Shown: positions 9,735 through 19,318, numbered from the stretch's first letter. The stretch: 64,000 nucleotides of DNA from Vreelandella boliviensis LC1 (GCF_000236035.1 NZ_JH393257.1:1148408-1212407), one strand, 5' to 3'. Made by a program: numbers and translations. Notes: generated by a model not told the origin, from the sequence alone.

Positions 9735-10409
9735 CTATTCACCCTCGACCTGCTGCCTTAGCAACAGCTCTACGCGACGGTTGGCAGCTCGCCCATCCGC
9801 GGTTGCGTTCGGTTCCATGGGTTGGGTGTCGGCATAACCGACGGCCCGCATACGTGAAATATTGAACCCTTGGCGCTCTAAATGCCTCACCACAGCGATA
9901 GCCCGCGCTGAAGAAAGCTCCCAATTAGAGGGGAAACGGGCCGTTGAAATAGGCACGCTGTCGGTATGGCCCTCTACCGATATCTGGCCGTCAAAGCTGG
10001 TCAGCACATCGATAAGACTTTCTACCACATCTTGCCCACTGGAAGTCAGCACAGCTTGGCCGCTAGGAAATAAAAGACTGGTATCAATGCGTAGCGTAAC
10101 CCCTTCGCGGCCTTGCGAAACGCTGACCCCGGGGATGCTGAGGCCATCAAACTGCGGCTGCAGCCCTGCATGACGGGGCTGTATACCGGTGGCCAGAGAC
10201 GCCAAGGGCAGTGATGATACAGCGCTGGCTGAACGCATGAAAGCAGTATCAGCCGCTTCACCGCCGCCCGGCGGTGTCAGTGAAAGCAGCAGCACGAAGA
10301 GCGTGATTAGCAGCGTCAGTACATCCAAATAGCTGGTTAGCCAACCATCATCGCCATCGCCAGGCGACGGCGTCATTTCCAGCGCGTGGCGCGTATCACG
10401 GTCGAGCAT
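9735..10409 (-). CDS. Flagellar stator B subunit, PomB/MotD-like
   Basis: A 224-residue stator B subunit. One N-terminal membrane helix (about 23-45) carries the ion-binding aspartate (Asp29 in SYLDVLTLLITL). A C-terminal OmpA-like peptidoglycan-binding domain (about 110-220) has VEGHTDSVPI and NRRVELLL. It is shorter than the MotB-like paralogue at 29919-30866 and lacks its basic N-terminal stretch. It follows its A subunit by 5 bases. Family resemblance of the partner suggests sodium coupling, but that cannot be proven from sequence. Confidence 0.88.
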   Translation of the reverse strand: MLDRDTRHALEMTPSPGDGDDGWLTSYLDVLTLLITLFVLLLSLTPPGGGEAADTAFMRSASAVSSLPLASLATGIQPRHAGLQPQFDGLSIPGVSVSQGREGVTLRIDTSLLFPSGQAVLTSSGQDVVESLIDVLTSFDGQISVEGHTDSVPISTARFPSNWELSSARAIAVVRHLERQGFNISRMRAVGYADTQPMEPNATADGRAANRRVELLLRQQVEGE

Positions 10410-10414
10410 CTGGC

Positions 10415-11236
10415 CTACCCCTTCGCCGCCGAACTAACCGACGAGTCAGGTCTTGGTTTGACGCTGTTATCACGAATTTCATCGTGGTAGTTAGCCACAA
10501 ACGAGTTGAGGGTTTCTTCAATAAACGACGGCAGACGACGCTTGGTAATCAAAGAAATACCTTCCAGCACCATATTCATGGTAATCAGCCGCTCTTCCGT
10601 GCGGCGCTCTAGTTTCACCGCAATCGGCTTAAACACTAAGTTGGCAAGTAAAATACCGTAAAAAGTGGTGAGCAATGCGACCGCCATGCGCGGGCCAATC
10701 ACCTGCAGGTCGCCAGCATCCATGACTTCCAGCATGTTGACCAGCCCTACCAGGGTGCCAATCATGCCAAACGCAGGTGCATAGGTGGCCATGGTGCGAA
10801 ATATTTGTGCTTCAGCATGCTCACGCGCTTTAAGGCGGGCAATGCGCCAGCGTAGCATGTCAAAAATTTCATCCTCTTTGGTGTTGGCAATCACCAGTTG
10901 AATCCCGGTACGTAAAAAAGGATTGCGGGTATGCTCCAACTCGCGCTCGACGGCGCGCACATCGCCCTTAAACCACAGCCGCGACATATCGACTAATTCG
11001 CGGATATCGTCACGCATATAGGTATTTTCACGCCGAAACACCAAGCCCACCAACCGCACGACCCGCACCACTTCTTTCAGCGGATAGCTAATAAAGGTAG
11101 CGGCAAGTGTACCGGTCACCACGATGGCCAAACCCGGCAAATTGATAAAACTCTCTGGGGACTCTGCAGTGAGAAAAAGCACACTTACCAGCAGCAGTAT
11201 GCTGGCAAATATGCCTATCAGCGTCGAAGGATTCAT
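10415..11236 (-). CDS. Flagellar stator A subunit, PomA-like
   Basis: A 273-residue MotA/ExbB-family protein with four predicted membrane helices. The helix 3/4 region (YAPAFGMIGTLVGLV and IGPRMAVALLTTFYG) is close to Vibrio PomA and unlike the second stator, MotA, at 30863-31732. It forms the stator channel with the B subunit immediately downstream. AAGGAG lies seven bases before ATG 11236. It is downstream of fliA in the same orientation, so it is probably a late gene in the flhB-to-fliA transcript or an independent unit. Confidence 0.88.
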   Translation of the reverse strand: MNPSTLIGIFASILLLVSVLFLTAESPESFINLPGLAIVVTGTLAATFISYPLKEVVRVVRLVGLVFRRENTYMRDDIRELVDMSRLWFKGDVRAVERELEHTRNPFLRTGIQLVIANTKEDEIFDMLRWRIARLKAREHAEAQIFRTMATYAPAFGMIGTLVGLVNMLEVMDAGDLQVIGPRMAVALLTTFYGILLANLVFKPIAVKLERRTEERLITMNMVLEGISLITKRRLPSFIEETLNSFVANYHDEIRDNSVKPRPDSSVSSAAKG

Positions 11237-11276
11237 TCACGGCTCCTTGCCGGTCACAAGTAAGTAAAATGAGGTG

Positions 11277-11978
11277 TTATGCCGAATCGTGTAAGCGCGC
11301 GCGTAAACGGCTTACGGCTTGGCTGTGTAGTTGAGAAACGCGTGACTCCGTTACGCCCAACACAGCTCCTACTTCCTTGAGGTTGAGTTCTTCTTGGTAG
11401 TACAGCGCCATTAGCAGCTTTTCACGCTCCGGCAGCGCTTCAATCGCGTCAATCAGCGTTTGTCGCTGCTGACCATCAAGCAACTGATCGAACGGTGAAG
11501 CGCCCAGTTCATTACTGACAGGCTCACCGCCGTCGGCTACCAGCTCCTCAAACGGCAACAGTTGGCCGCTGTTAGTGTCATTGAGGAGCTGCTGGTACTC
11601 ACTCAGCGGCATATCAAGGTGGTGAGCAATTTCGTTCTCTTCCGGTGCTCGCCCTAGCTGCTGCTCTAATTGGCGAACGGCGCTGTCAACCGCACGCGCT
11701 GAACGGCGCACGCTGCGGGGCAGCCAGTCGCGGGTACGTAACTCATCCATCATCGCGCCGCGAATACGTTGACTGGCAAAGGTCGCGAACGTCGCGCCCT
11801 GGGTGGCATCGAAGCGTCCCAATGCTTCCAGCAGTCCTACCATCCCGGCCTGAATAAGGTCATCAAGCTCAATGCTGGCTGGCAAACGGACCTGAAGCGT
11901 CAAGGCCTGACGTCGCACCAGCGGCATGTATTGCGTCAACAGCTCACTCTGTTTAATCCTGCCTTGTGCTGTGTACAT
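11277..11978 (-). CDS. fliA: Flagellar sigma factor FliA (sigma-28)
   Basis: Sigma-28 directs RNA polymerase to late flagellar promoters and is inhibited by FlgM (gene at 62258). The 233 residues show region 2 (LDDLIQAGMVGLLEAL, FATFASQRIRGAMMDELR) and region 4 (LNLKEVGAVLGVTESRVSQLHSQA). GAGG lies seven bases before ATG 11978. It is placed after flhE, unlike in E. coli where it heads its own operon near fliC. Consensus sigma-28 promoters are visible elsewhere in the window. Confidence 0.97.
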   Translation of the reverse strand: MYTAQGRIKQSELLTQYMPLVRRQALTLQVRLPASIELDDLIQAGMVGLLEALGRFDATQGATFATFASQRIRGAMMDELRTRDWLPRSVRRSARAVDSAVRQLEQQLGRAPEENEIAHHLDMPLSEYQQLLNDTNSGQLLPFEELVADGGEPVSNELGASPFDQLLDGQQRQTLIDAIEALPEREKLLMALYYQEELNLKEVGAVLGVTESRVSQLHSQAVSRLRARLHDSA

Positions 11979-12004
11979 CCTATCGCCTCGCGGCTATCCA
12001 GCCT

Positions 12005-12436
12005 TCACTGATAGTTCACAATCATTTGCAACTCCTGCACACGTACAGGCCGCTGGCCTGGTCGTAAGGCGAAGCGAAAATGCAACGGCGCATCAGCGTC
12101 CCGCCCCGCGAGTTCGGTGGTAGAACCTCGCATACCGGTTAACGCAACGCACTGTTCAGGATGGCACAACCAAGCGTTTAATTGCACACCTGGGGGGTAT
12201 TGAAACTGCCACTGAATACGTTCGAGCTGCCCCGACTGCAAGTTATTAGCGGCAGCGGGGGGAGTGGCGTTTTGACTAGCGCTTGCCCGATCACTCATCG
12301 CCACCATCAGCCCAGGTATCTGGCTACTCCAACTACCGGATGCCGCCTGGGCACTCCCCGTTAACCCTGCTAGCAGGCACCCTGCCAGCAGTAATGCAAT
12401 CAGCAGCAGCCTCCCTCTTAATGGCCAGCTTAGCAT
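12005..12436 (-). CDS. flhE: Flagellar protein FlhE
   Basis: FlhE is a periplasmic protein of the flagellar export system, thought to limit proton leak through the export gate. The 143-residue product has a signal peptide (LLLIALLLAGCLLAGLTGSAQA) and the family hallmarks LCHPEQCVALTG (a Cys pair) and C-terminal ELQMIVNY. The frame opens at a TTG at 12472, but ATG 12436 has a perfect AAGGAG seven bases upstream and starts directly at the signal peptide. Position after flhA (with flhF inserted) matches the flhBAE order of enterics. Confidence 0.82.
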   Translation of the reverse strand: MLSWPLRGRLLLIALLLAGCLLAGLTGSAQAASGSWSSQIPGLMVAMSDRASASQNATPPAAANNLQSGQLERIQWQFQYPPGVQLNAWLCHPEQCVALTGMRGSTTELAGRDADAPLHFRFALRPGQRPVRVQELQMIVNYQ

Positions 12437-12461
12437 GCTTGGTCTCCTTGGCAGAGTGTAC

Positions 12462-13028
12462 TCATCGTGCAAGTACCAGTAACTCCATATTTAAGTAGTA
12501 ACCAGCGGCCTGGCGCAAGTTATCGAGCAACCCTTGGCGCGGCAAGTGCGGTTCATGCAGCGCCAGCAACCGACGAGGCCCGCCACGCTCATGCAGCTGA
12601 CGCAGCGTACTAAACATATCAGCGAAGGTATCGGCATCGCTACTGATCCACAGCGCCCAACGGCTGTATTGATCGCGCAACTGAGCAAGGTCGGAAGATT
12701 CCGCCATGACGATGCGAATATCCCAGTCATCAGGGTCACCGGCCCAGCTTCGACCTAGCATTGACCACTGCCCCAGACGCGCTTTGACTTTGTTCACCTG
12801 GGGAGCGCCGCTACCGGGCAGACCGACCACAATAAGCGGCATTTTGGGCTTGGGAAGTGCCATCGTCGCTGGCTCTTCCACCGCTGCTACCGTTGGTGTT
12901 AATAAGGAGGAGGACTGTTCGGGCACATGCTCTGCCGCTGCAACTTCAACTGCACCCTCAGCCTGCTGCTGTTGGCGCTGCAGGTTTGCCCACTTGCGCA
13001 GCCCCGAGGCTTGATCTTGTTCGCTCAC
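12462..13028 (-). CDS. Unrecognised protein in the flhG position
   Basis: A 188-residue protein that I cannot assign. The N-terminal third is Ala/Glu/Gln-rich and probably disordered. From about residue 62 it has PLIVVGLPGSGAPQV, which looks like the first strand and loop of a Rossmann-like fold but lacks the Lys-Ser/Thr of a true Walker A. The rest has alternating strands and helices ending in MELLVLAR. It lies where many polar flagellates carry the MinD-like ATPase flhG, but it is too short and lacks its motifs. It starts with GTG overlapping the flhF stop (GTGA), so it is translationally coupled to flhF. Confidence 0.7.
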   Translation of the reverse strand: MSEQDQASGLRKWANLQRQQQQAEGAVEVAAAEHVPEQSSSLLTPTVAAVEEPATMALPKPKMPLIVVGLPGSGAPQVNKVKARLGQWSMLGRSWAGDPDDWDIRIVMAESSDLAQLRDQYSRWALWISSDADTFADMFSTLRQLHERGGPRRLLALHEPHLPRQGLLDNLRQAAGYYLNMELLVLAR

Positions 13029-15208
13029 GCCACACCCTCTCGACTAACACTGCCCATTTGGCGAATCGCATCCCGCGCCATAAAGGCGTATACCAGCGCA
13101 TCAAGCATGCCGGTATCACGGCGACGGCGGCTGGTGCCTAATAGGTTGAGTAGATCGCCACGCAACGTCTGCGCTTCCTCATCATCGGCGACATCGAGAT
13201 GCCCGGCGACTGATGCCACACCGCTGGCCATCAATAGGCGAACTTCGGCATTGAGATCTCCGCTATCGGCCTCTTTTAACTGCTGCCACGCACGACGCGT
13301 CAAGGCGGACAAGCCTTCGCTTTGCAGCTGGGTTAACAGCAGCGAGAGCACCTCTGCTCCCAACCGAGCTGGGGTAAGCCAGTAGCGGCGCACCACCACT
13401 TTGGCACTTTCCGGATCGCGCACTTCCCCGTACCAGGCGAGCAGAGCACAGCCACTGGCGTCCTCAACTTCAGCGTAGGCAGTCCAAAGCTGCACCGATT
13501 GGCCACGAAAACGCACGCCCACATGATGCGTTAGCACACTGTCATTAAACAGCTGGCGGATAGTCTGGCGCTCGTGGTGGAAGCGTACCCGATGACTGGG
13601 GGCTACTTGACTGACCCAGGTCAAATGTTCGGCTTCCAGCCACGCAAGCGCATCCGATTCGGGAAAGCGCGGTAGTAAGTGCACCGCCACGCCGCTTGAT
13701 ACAGACAGTGCGGCTAAACGCGGCTGCCACCCCGCGGCGTGGCGGTGCTGCAGCCAGGGTAGCGCCAACCACGCGCCATCGGTGTCCAGCCCAATGTCCG
13801 GCATTGCCCAGTCGCAACCGCGTTCGTTACGCCGCGCTGACCACGCCATACCGAGGGTGGTTTCCGCCTTTGGGTAGCTGGCGAGCAGCGTGTCCAAACG
13901 CTCTTCCTGCACACTACTCGGCAGCGAAGCTAGGTTCCAGATTTCTTCTAATTCCGCAAATCCGGTGACGCGCTGGCGCAGCCGTGCCAGTAGCGACGAC
14001 AAACGACGCCCTTGGCCCAGTACATCCCGCGACCAGCGCGGCATCCCCATAGGGGCATCAGCACTTTGTGCCCGTTCACGCTGTGGCGTCGCCGTGCTCA
14101 GCGCTTGATCCACTAGCGCAGCAGGGGCGGCAATGGCCATATCTTCGGGTACCTGCTGACCATTTGAACCAAACAGCACGCGCATTCCGTGACGCATAAT
14201 AATGTCTAACACCGGCGCCAGACGTCCCGCCTCATCCTGTTTGGTAATAATGCAGTCATCTAACTCTGCGCCCGCCGCTCGCGCGGCCTGGCGGTAGCGC
14301 ATTACGACTTCCTCAAGGGTTTCCGGCTGGCTGGCGGCATTCAGCAGCAGTACCAAACGCACCCGCGAGCGTCCGCCCTGGAGGTGAGCAATCTGTTCAA
14401 TCACCCGCTGGTCACGCTGACTCATACCCACGGTATCGATAATCACCCACTGCTTGCCCTGCAGGCGGCCCAGCAAATCGTCGATGGGTTGCTCGGCATC
14501 CAGCGCGTACATCGGGGTATCCAGAAGACGCGCATAGATGCGCAGTTGCTCGTGGGCACCAATCCGGAAGCTGTCGGTGGTGACCAGCGCCACTGGGCGC
14601 GTGCCGTGGCGCATCACAAAACGCGCGGCTAGCTTGGCGGTGGTGGTGGTTTTGCCCACCCCCGTCGGCCCCACCAGGGCAACAATACCGGTTTGATCAA
14701 AAAAGCTTGCCTCATCGCTCAGTACGCAGAGGCGATCCATTAATTGCTGACGCAGCCACTGCAGTGGCGCTTCGCTATCGCCAGCTAACCCGGCTAGTGG
14801 TTCGGGCAATCCGGCCAGCAGCTCATCGGCGAGCTCACTGCTAAAACCGACGTTCCATAGCAGTTGGCGCAGCCGCGCCGCCGTTCCGGTGGGAGCTGTT
14901 GGCGTTTGGGCGGCGTTGTTGGCTGGCTGGCTGTTTGCCAGCAGCGCTCGCATATCCTGCATTTCGCGCAGTAAGCGCTCGCTCATCGCCTGCATGGGGT
15001 CTTGCGGTGGAGTTGCTTCCGGCGTTTCGGGGGGGGCGGGTTCCGGTGAAGGTTCAAAGTGATCAATGGCTTCGTCCGCCATGGCCAAAATTTCAACGCC
15101 CCCTTCGGTACGCCGATTAGCAACAATCAAGGCGTCTTCACCGAGCGTTTCGCGCACTTGGCGCATCACATCACGACTGTTGGCTCCCACGAAACGTCTA
15201 ACGCTCAT
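13025..15208 (-). CDS. flhF: Flagellar SRP-type GTPase FlhF with a long C-terminal extension
   Basis: FlhF is an SRP-family GTPase that sets the site and number of flagella. The N-terminal basic region (MSVRRFVGANSRDVMRQV) and the NG domain are standard: P-loop GPTGVGKT at 180-187, DTVGMSQRD near 258-266, TKQDEAG at 322-328. The usual FlhF ends near residue 390-430. This one is 727 residues, with about 340 additional C-terminal residues (390-727) that I do not recognise, rich in Leu, Trp and Arg and without membrane segments. AAGGT precedes ATG 15208. It sits between flhA and the unrecognised gene with which it overlaps. Confidence 0.92.
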   Translation of the reverse strand: MSVRRFVGANSRDVMRQVRETLGEDALIVANRRTEGGVEILAMADEAIDHFEPSPEPAPPETPEATPPQDPMQAMSERLLREMQDMRALLANSQPANNAAQTPTAPTGTAARLRQLLWNVGFSSELADELLAGLPEPLAGLAGDSEAPLQWLRQQLMDRLCVLSDEASFFDQTGIVALVGPTGVGKTTTTAKLAARFVMRHGTRPVALVTTDSFRIGAHEQLRIYARLLDTPMYALDAEQPIDDLLGRLQGKQWVIIDTVGMSQRDQRVIEQIAHLQGGRSRVRLVLLLNAASQPETLEEVVMRYRQAARAAGAELDDCIITKQDEAGRLAPVLDIIMRHGMRVLFGSNGQQVPEDMAIAAPAALVDQALSTATPQRERAQSADAPMGMPRWSRDVLGQGRRLSSLLARLRQRVTGFAELEEIWNLASLPSSVQEERLDTLLASYPKAETTLGMAWSARRNERGCDWAMPDIGLDTDGAWLALPWLQHRHAAGWQPRLAALSVSSGVAVHLLPRFPESDALAWLEAEHLTWVSQVAPSHRVRFHHERQTIRQLFNDSVLTHHVGVRFRGQSVQLWTAYAEVEDASGCALLAWYGEVRDPESAKVVVRRYWLTPARLGAEVLSLLLTQLQSEGLSALTRRAWQQLKEADSGDLNAEVRLLMASGVASVAGHLDVADDEEAQTLRGDLLNLLGTSRRRRDTGMLDALVYAFMARDAIRQMGSVSREGVA

Positions 15209-15267
15209 GATTTACCTTTTGCCTATTCTGGAAATGGTCGACGCTAGCCTATCACGGCGCGTCATCA

Positions 15268-17355
15268 TTAACGTCCGCCGACGACGGTGGTCACTCTTAA
15301 TGTGCGGTCATCGGGAATTTCAGCCTGGGACAATACGGACATATGGCGTAGACGGCGGCGTAAGAAACGCGACAGCACCGCTCGCAGCGAGTGCTGCACC
15401 ACCAACACCGGCGGCTCGCCAGAGCTTTCATGACCCTCCAGCGCCTGCTGCGCCTGGGTCATCAGTGTCTCTGCCAAACCTGGTTCCATGGCGCCGTTGC
15501 CGTTCATGGCCTGTACCAGCACCTGCTCCAGTTGGGCATCTAGCCCCATGACATTCAGCGTCTCCTGACCTGCAAACCACTGTTGGACAATCGCCCGCCC
15601 CAGCGAAACACGCACTAGCGCCGTCAACTCGTTAGGATCTTTTTGCTGGGTGGCGTACTCCGCCAAGGTATCCAGAATAGTGCGCATATCGCGGATAGAG
15701 ACATCTTCGTCGAGCAGGTTTTGCAAAATACGCTGCAGCACCGTCAGCGAAATAGCCTTGGGGATCACCTCTTCGACCAGTGCTTTCTGATCATCGCCCA
15801 TTTTATCCAGCAACTTCTGCACTTCCTGACGACCCAACATCTCGGGTGAGTGGCGGTGTAACAGGTGGTTCAAGTGGGTCGCGATGACGGTGCTGGCGTC
15901 CACCACGGTGTAGCCATACACCTGGGCATGTTCACGCTGATTACTATCAATCCAGACCGCGGGCAAACCAAAGGCGGGATCCTGGGTATGAGAACCCTGC
16001 AGCTCGCCGGAGACCTGGCCTGGATTAATTGCCAGCCACTTGCCCGGCTGCGCCTCGGCACGGCCAATCTCGGCGCCTTTCATGGAGAGGACATAGGCGT
16101 TGGGCGGCAGCTCCAAATTATCGCGGATATGCACCACCGGCGGCAAGAAGCCCACTTCTTGGGCAAACTTTTTACGCACACTTTTAATCCGCCCAAGCAG
16201 CTCGCCTTTTTGACGCGAGTCGACCAGCGGTATTAAGCGGTGCCCCACCTCCAGGCCCAGAGTATCGACCAGTTGCACGTCTTCCCAACTCGCTTCAGGT
16301 GTCTCCTGTAGAGGTACCGGTGCCGCGGCAATTTCCTCCTGAACCAACGCCTTTTCTTTTTGGCGCGATAACAGCCACGCCAGGCCAGCCAGTAGCGCAG
16401 TAAAGAATAGGAATACGAAATTGGGCATGCCGGGTACCATACCCAGCATGCCCATCACCACGGCAGCCAAAATCAGTACCTGAGGATTAACGAACAATTG
16501 GCTAAGCATTTGCTGGCCGATATCTTCGTTCGTATCCATGCTGACCCTGGATACCGTGACACCGGCTGCGGTGGAGATTACCAAAGCCGGGATTTGCGCC
16601 ACCAGACCATCACCAATCGCCAGCAGCATATAGGTTTGGCCTGCCGCGCCAAAGCTCATATCGTGCTGTAGCATACCAATCATCAGCCCGCCGATGATGT
16701 TGACCACCATGATCACCAAACCGGCAATGGCATCACCGCGGACAAACTTACTAGCGCCGTCCATCGAACCAAAGAAATCAGCTTCTTGTGAGACCTCCGC
16801 GCGACGCTTTTTGGCGTCTTCTTCGCCAATTAAGCCAGCGTTCAGATCGGCATCAATCGCCATCTGCTTACCGGGCATCGCATCCAGGGTAAAGCGCGCA
16901 CCCACTTCGGCAATACGGCCAGCACCTTTGGTGATCACCATAAAGTTGATGATAACGAGAATCAGGAAGACCACTAGGCCCACAGCGAAATTGCCGCCGA
17001 CCAGGAACGCCCCGAACGCTTCAATGACCTTACCCGCGGACGCACCGCCTTGGTGGCCTTCCATGAGCACCACCCGGGTAGAGGCCACATTGAGCGACAG
17101 GCGGAGCAGCGTGGTAAATAGCAGCACAGCAGGGAACGCCGCAAAGTCCAGCGGCTTCTGCGTAAACATGCTGACCATTAACACCATAATGGCCAGCGCG
17201 ATATTGAAGGTAAAGAGTAAATCCAGGGCGAAGGGGGGCAAGGGCACAATCATCATGCCCAAGATCATGAGGATGAGCAGCGGCCCGACCAGCAGCTTCA
17301 TGCGCACATCACTCATCCAGTCGCGCCGACCTACTAGCTGACTCAAGCCTTTCAT
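15268..17355 (-). CDS. flhA: Flagellar type III export gate protein FlhA
   Basis: FlhA forms the nonameric export-gate ring that binds chaperone-substrate complexes. The 695 residues give eight predicted membrane helices in the first ~330, including the FHIPEP signature region (GARFTLDAMPGKQMAIDADL), and a soluble cytoplasmic domain (about 350-695). The ATG overlaps the flhB stop by 4 bases. Length is normal for the family. Confidence 0.98.
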   Translation of the reverse strand: MKGLSQLVGRRDWMSDVRMKLLVGPLLILMILGMMIVPLPPFALDLLFTFNIALAIMVLMVSMFTQKPLDFAAFPAVLLFTTLLRLSLNVASTRVVLMEGHQGGASAGKVIEAFGAFLVGGNFAVGLVVFLILVIINFMVITKGAGRIAEVGARFTLDAMPGKQMAIDADLNAGLIGEEDAKKRRAEVSQEADFFGSMDGASKFVRGDAIAGLVIMVVNIIGGLMIGMLQHDMSFGAAGQTYMLLAIGDGLVAQIPALVISTAAGVTVSRVSMDTNEDIGQQMLSQLFVNPQVLILAAVVMGMLGMVPGMPNFVFLFFTALLAGLAWLLSRQKEKALVQEEIAAAPVPLQETPEASWEDVQLVDTLGLEVGHRLIPLVDSRQKGELLGRIKSVRKKFAQEVGFLPPVVHIRDNLELPPNAYVLSMKGAEIGRAEAQPGKWLAINPGQVSGELQGSHTQDPAFGLPAVWIDSNQREHAQVYGYTVVDASTVIATHLNHLLHRHSPEMLGRQEVQKLLDKMGDDQKALVEEVIPKAISLTVLQRILQNLLDEDVSIRDMRTILDTLAEYATQQKDPNELTALVRVSLGRAIVQQWFAGQETLNVMGLDAQLEQVLVQAMNGNGAMEPGLAETLMTQAQQALEGHESSGEPPVLVVQHSLRAVLSRFLRRRLRHMSVLSQAEIPDDRTLRVTTVVGGR

Positions 17356-18518
17356 GGTTGCGCCTCATTACCACCGGCGCCATGCCCGGGGCTTTCCATC
17401 TCCGGTGGTACCGGCAGGTTATCGGGGGTTGGGGGCACCTCGCCTCCTTGTTTTGCTACTTGCTTGAGGCGATAGGCCCAGGCCATTACTTCCGCTACCG
17501 CGGTATACAGCTCGGCAGGCACCTCCGCATCTAGATCCACGTGATGATACAGGGCCCGCGCCAATGGTGCTGCCTGTAAGCGAGGTACGCCTGCCTCTTC
17601 ACCAATTTCGCGAATGCGCGCAGCCACTGCGTCGGCGCCTTTTGCCACCAGCCGTGGCGCGCCCATGCTGCCTTCCTGATAAGACAGTGCTATCGCGTAG
17701 TGCGTGGGGTTGGTAATGATGACGTCGGCCTCGGGCACTTTGCTCATCATCCTGCCCCGCGCCATGGCCTGCTGCTGCTGGCGAATGCGCGCTTTCACAT
17801 GCGGGTCGCCTTCAGACTCTTTGTGCTCACGCTTAACCTCTTCCTGAGTCATGCGCAGCTTCTTTGCATTGTCCCAGAGCTGGAAAGGGACATCGATCAA
17901 AATAACCACGATCAACACCAGCACCATGAGCCCAGCCGCCTGAGCCGCCATGGTTAGAGCGTTGGTCAGCGCTTGCTGGATAGGCTGATCCATTAGCGCC
18001 ATAAATTTGCCGATGTTGAAATACAAAAACGTTGCAGCGACACCCCCTACCAGAACCGACTTGGCAATCGCTTTGGCCAATTCGATCAGTGCCTGGGTAG
18101 AGAAAATACGCTTTACACCCTTAATAGGGTTTAGCTTTGAAAACTTGGGCTGCATCGATTTACCCGATATCAGCCAGCCTCCCATCAAACCAGGGGCTAC
18201 CAATGCAATCACGGCTAACAGTAAAAACAGCGGCATCATGGCAAATAGCGTGCGCTGCCCAAGATCCAGCGCATTGACCAACATCGGCGTACTTTCCATT
18301 GCTTGGCGGCGCTCAAACAGGAACGCCTGCTCCATCACCGCACCCAGCTGGTCGTAGAGCATCTTGCCCATGCTATAGAGGCCAATCACACCGCCCAGCA
18401 GCAGCAAAAACGTATTTAACTCGCGAGAACGGGCAACCTGACCTTCTTCACGGGCTTTCTCTTTTCGCCTGGGCGTGGCCTCTTCAGTCTTTTCCTGGTC
18501 GCTATCGTTATCTGCCAT
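17352..18518 (-). CDS. flhB: Flagellar export substrate-specificity switch FlhB
   Basis: Export-gate protein that switches specificity from rod/hook to filament substrates after self-cleavage. The 388 residues begin with the typical charged EEATPRRKEKAREEGQ, have four membrane helices, and carry the NPTH autocleavage site at 270-273. The C-terminal tail is Pro-rich. A separate gene at 32962-33255 encodes a stand-alone copy of the post-NPTH domain. A hairpin lies between it and cheZ upstream. Confidence 0.98.
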   Translation of the reverse strand: MADNDSDQEKTEEATPRRKEKAREEGQVARSRELNTFLLLLGGVIGLYSMGKMLYDQLGAVMEQAFLFERRQAMESTPMLVNALDLGQRTLFAMMPLFLLLAVIALVAPGLMGGWLISGKSMQPKFSKLNPIKGVKRIFSTQALIELAKAIAKSVLVGGVAATFLYFNIGKFMALMDQPIQQALTNALTMAAQAAGLMVLVLIVVILIDVPFQLWDNAKKLRMTQEEVKREHKESEGDPHVKARIRQQQQAMARGRMMSKVPEADVIITNPTHYAIALSYQEGSMGAPRLVAKGADAVAARIREIGEEAGVPRLQAAPLARALYHHVDLDAEVPAELYTAVAEVMAWAYRLKQVAKQGGEVPPTPDNLPVPPEMESPGHGAGGNEAQP

Positions 18519-18555
18519 ACGGGTATCCGGCCAGGTGAAGCGAAGCTTATCACGT

Positions 18556-18583
18556 ATTCAGCCGTCCATAGGGACGGCTGAAT
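18556..18583. repeat. Hairpin between cheZ and flhB
   Basis: A perfect 12-bp inverted repeat (ATTCAGCCGTCC / GGACGGCTGAAT) with a 4-base loop in the 104-base gap between cheZ and flhB. No T-tract follows on either strand, so it is more likely an attenuator or a transcript-processing or stability element than a full terminator. Confidence 0.6.
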
Positions 18584-18622
18584 AGCGTGCTTGCGTGCCC
18601 AGAGGGCGTGTAATAACGCGCT

Positions 18623-19318
18623 TTAAAAGCCTAATTCATCCAACAAGTCGTCTACTTGGTCTTGTCCAGAGACGGTATCAGGGACATTATCCTTCACTTG
18701 CGGCCCATTCAAAAGCTCTTCGTTACGCCGTGCATTGTCGCTTTTCCACTGATCCTCGGCCTTGCGCTGCAGTGTTTCTCGTGCATGTGCGCCCGGCGCG
18801 TTATCAATAAGCACCTGAACCAGCTGATGCTCAATCTCATGGATCACGTCCATCATCTTCTTAATCACCTGGCCGGTCAGGTCTTGAAAGTCCTGGGCCA
18901 TCATGATTTCCATCAGCTCTTTATTCGTCGCGGAAACCACATCGGGCACGTCACTAAGATAAGTGCGCGTCTCGACGACGAGTGCCTTGGCCTCATCGAG
19001 CTCTTTCGGCGCTTCAAACCACTCGGCCCAGCGCTTATCCAACGCTTCCGCTCGGTCTGACAACTGATCCTGCAGCGGCTGTGCACGGTCAACGGCATTG
19101 AGCGCTCGATCTGCTGCCTGCTCCGTCATGGTGGCGACATAGTGCAAGCGGTCGCGTGCATCAGGGATGGCTTCGGCCGCCTTCTCAATTTCTTTATCTA
19201 GCCCCAACTCGCGCATGTTTTCGCGCAACATGCGCGTCAACTTACCGATGCGATGAATTAGGTCTTCAGCGGCTTGTTCGGACGATTGGGCAGAATCGGA
19301 CTGCTCATTCTGACTCAT
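18623..19318 (-). CDS. cheZ: Chemotaxis phosphatase CheZ
   Basis: Dephosphorylates CheY-P. The 231 residues are largely helical and carry the catalytic stretch [16 protein letters not shown], whose DxxxQ supplies the attacking-water Gln. The C-terminal peptide DDLLDELGF is the CheY-binding helix. It follows cheY by 41 bases, in the order cheYZ-flhBA known from enterics. Confidence 0.96.
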   Translation of the reverse strand: MSQNEQSDSAQSSEQAAEDLIHRIGKLTRMLRENMRELGLDKEIEKAAEAIPDARDRLHYVATMTEQAADRALNAVDRAQPLQDQLSDRAEALDKRWAEWFEAPKELDEAKALVVETRTYLSDVPDVVSATNKELMEIMMAQDFQDLTGQVIKKMMDVIHEIEHQLVQVLIDNAPGAHARETLQRKAEDQWKSDNARRNEELLNGPQVKDNVPDTVSGQDQVDDLLDELGF

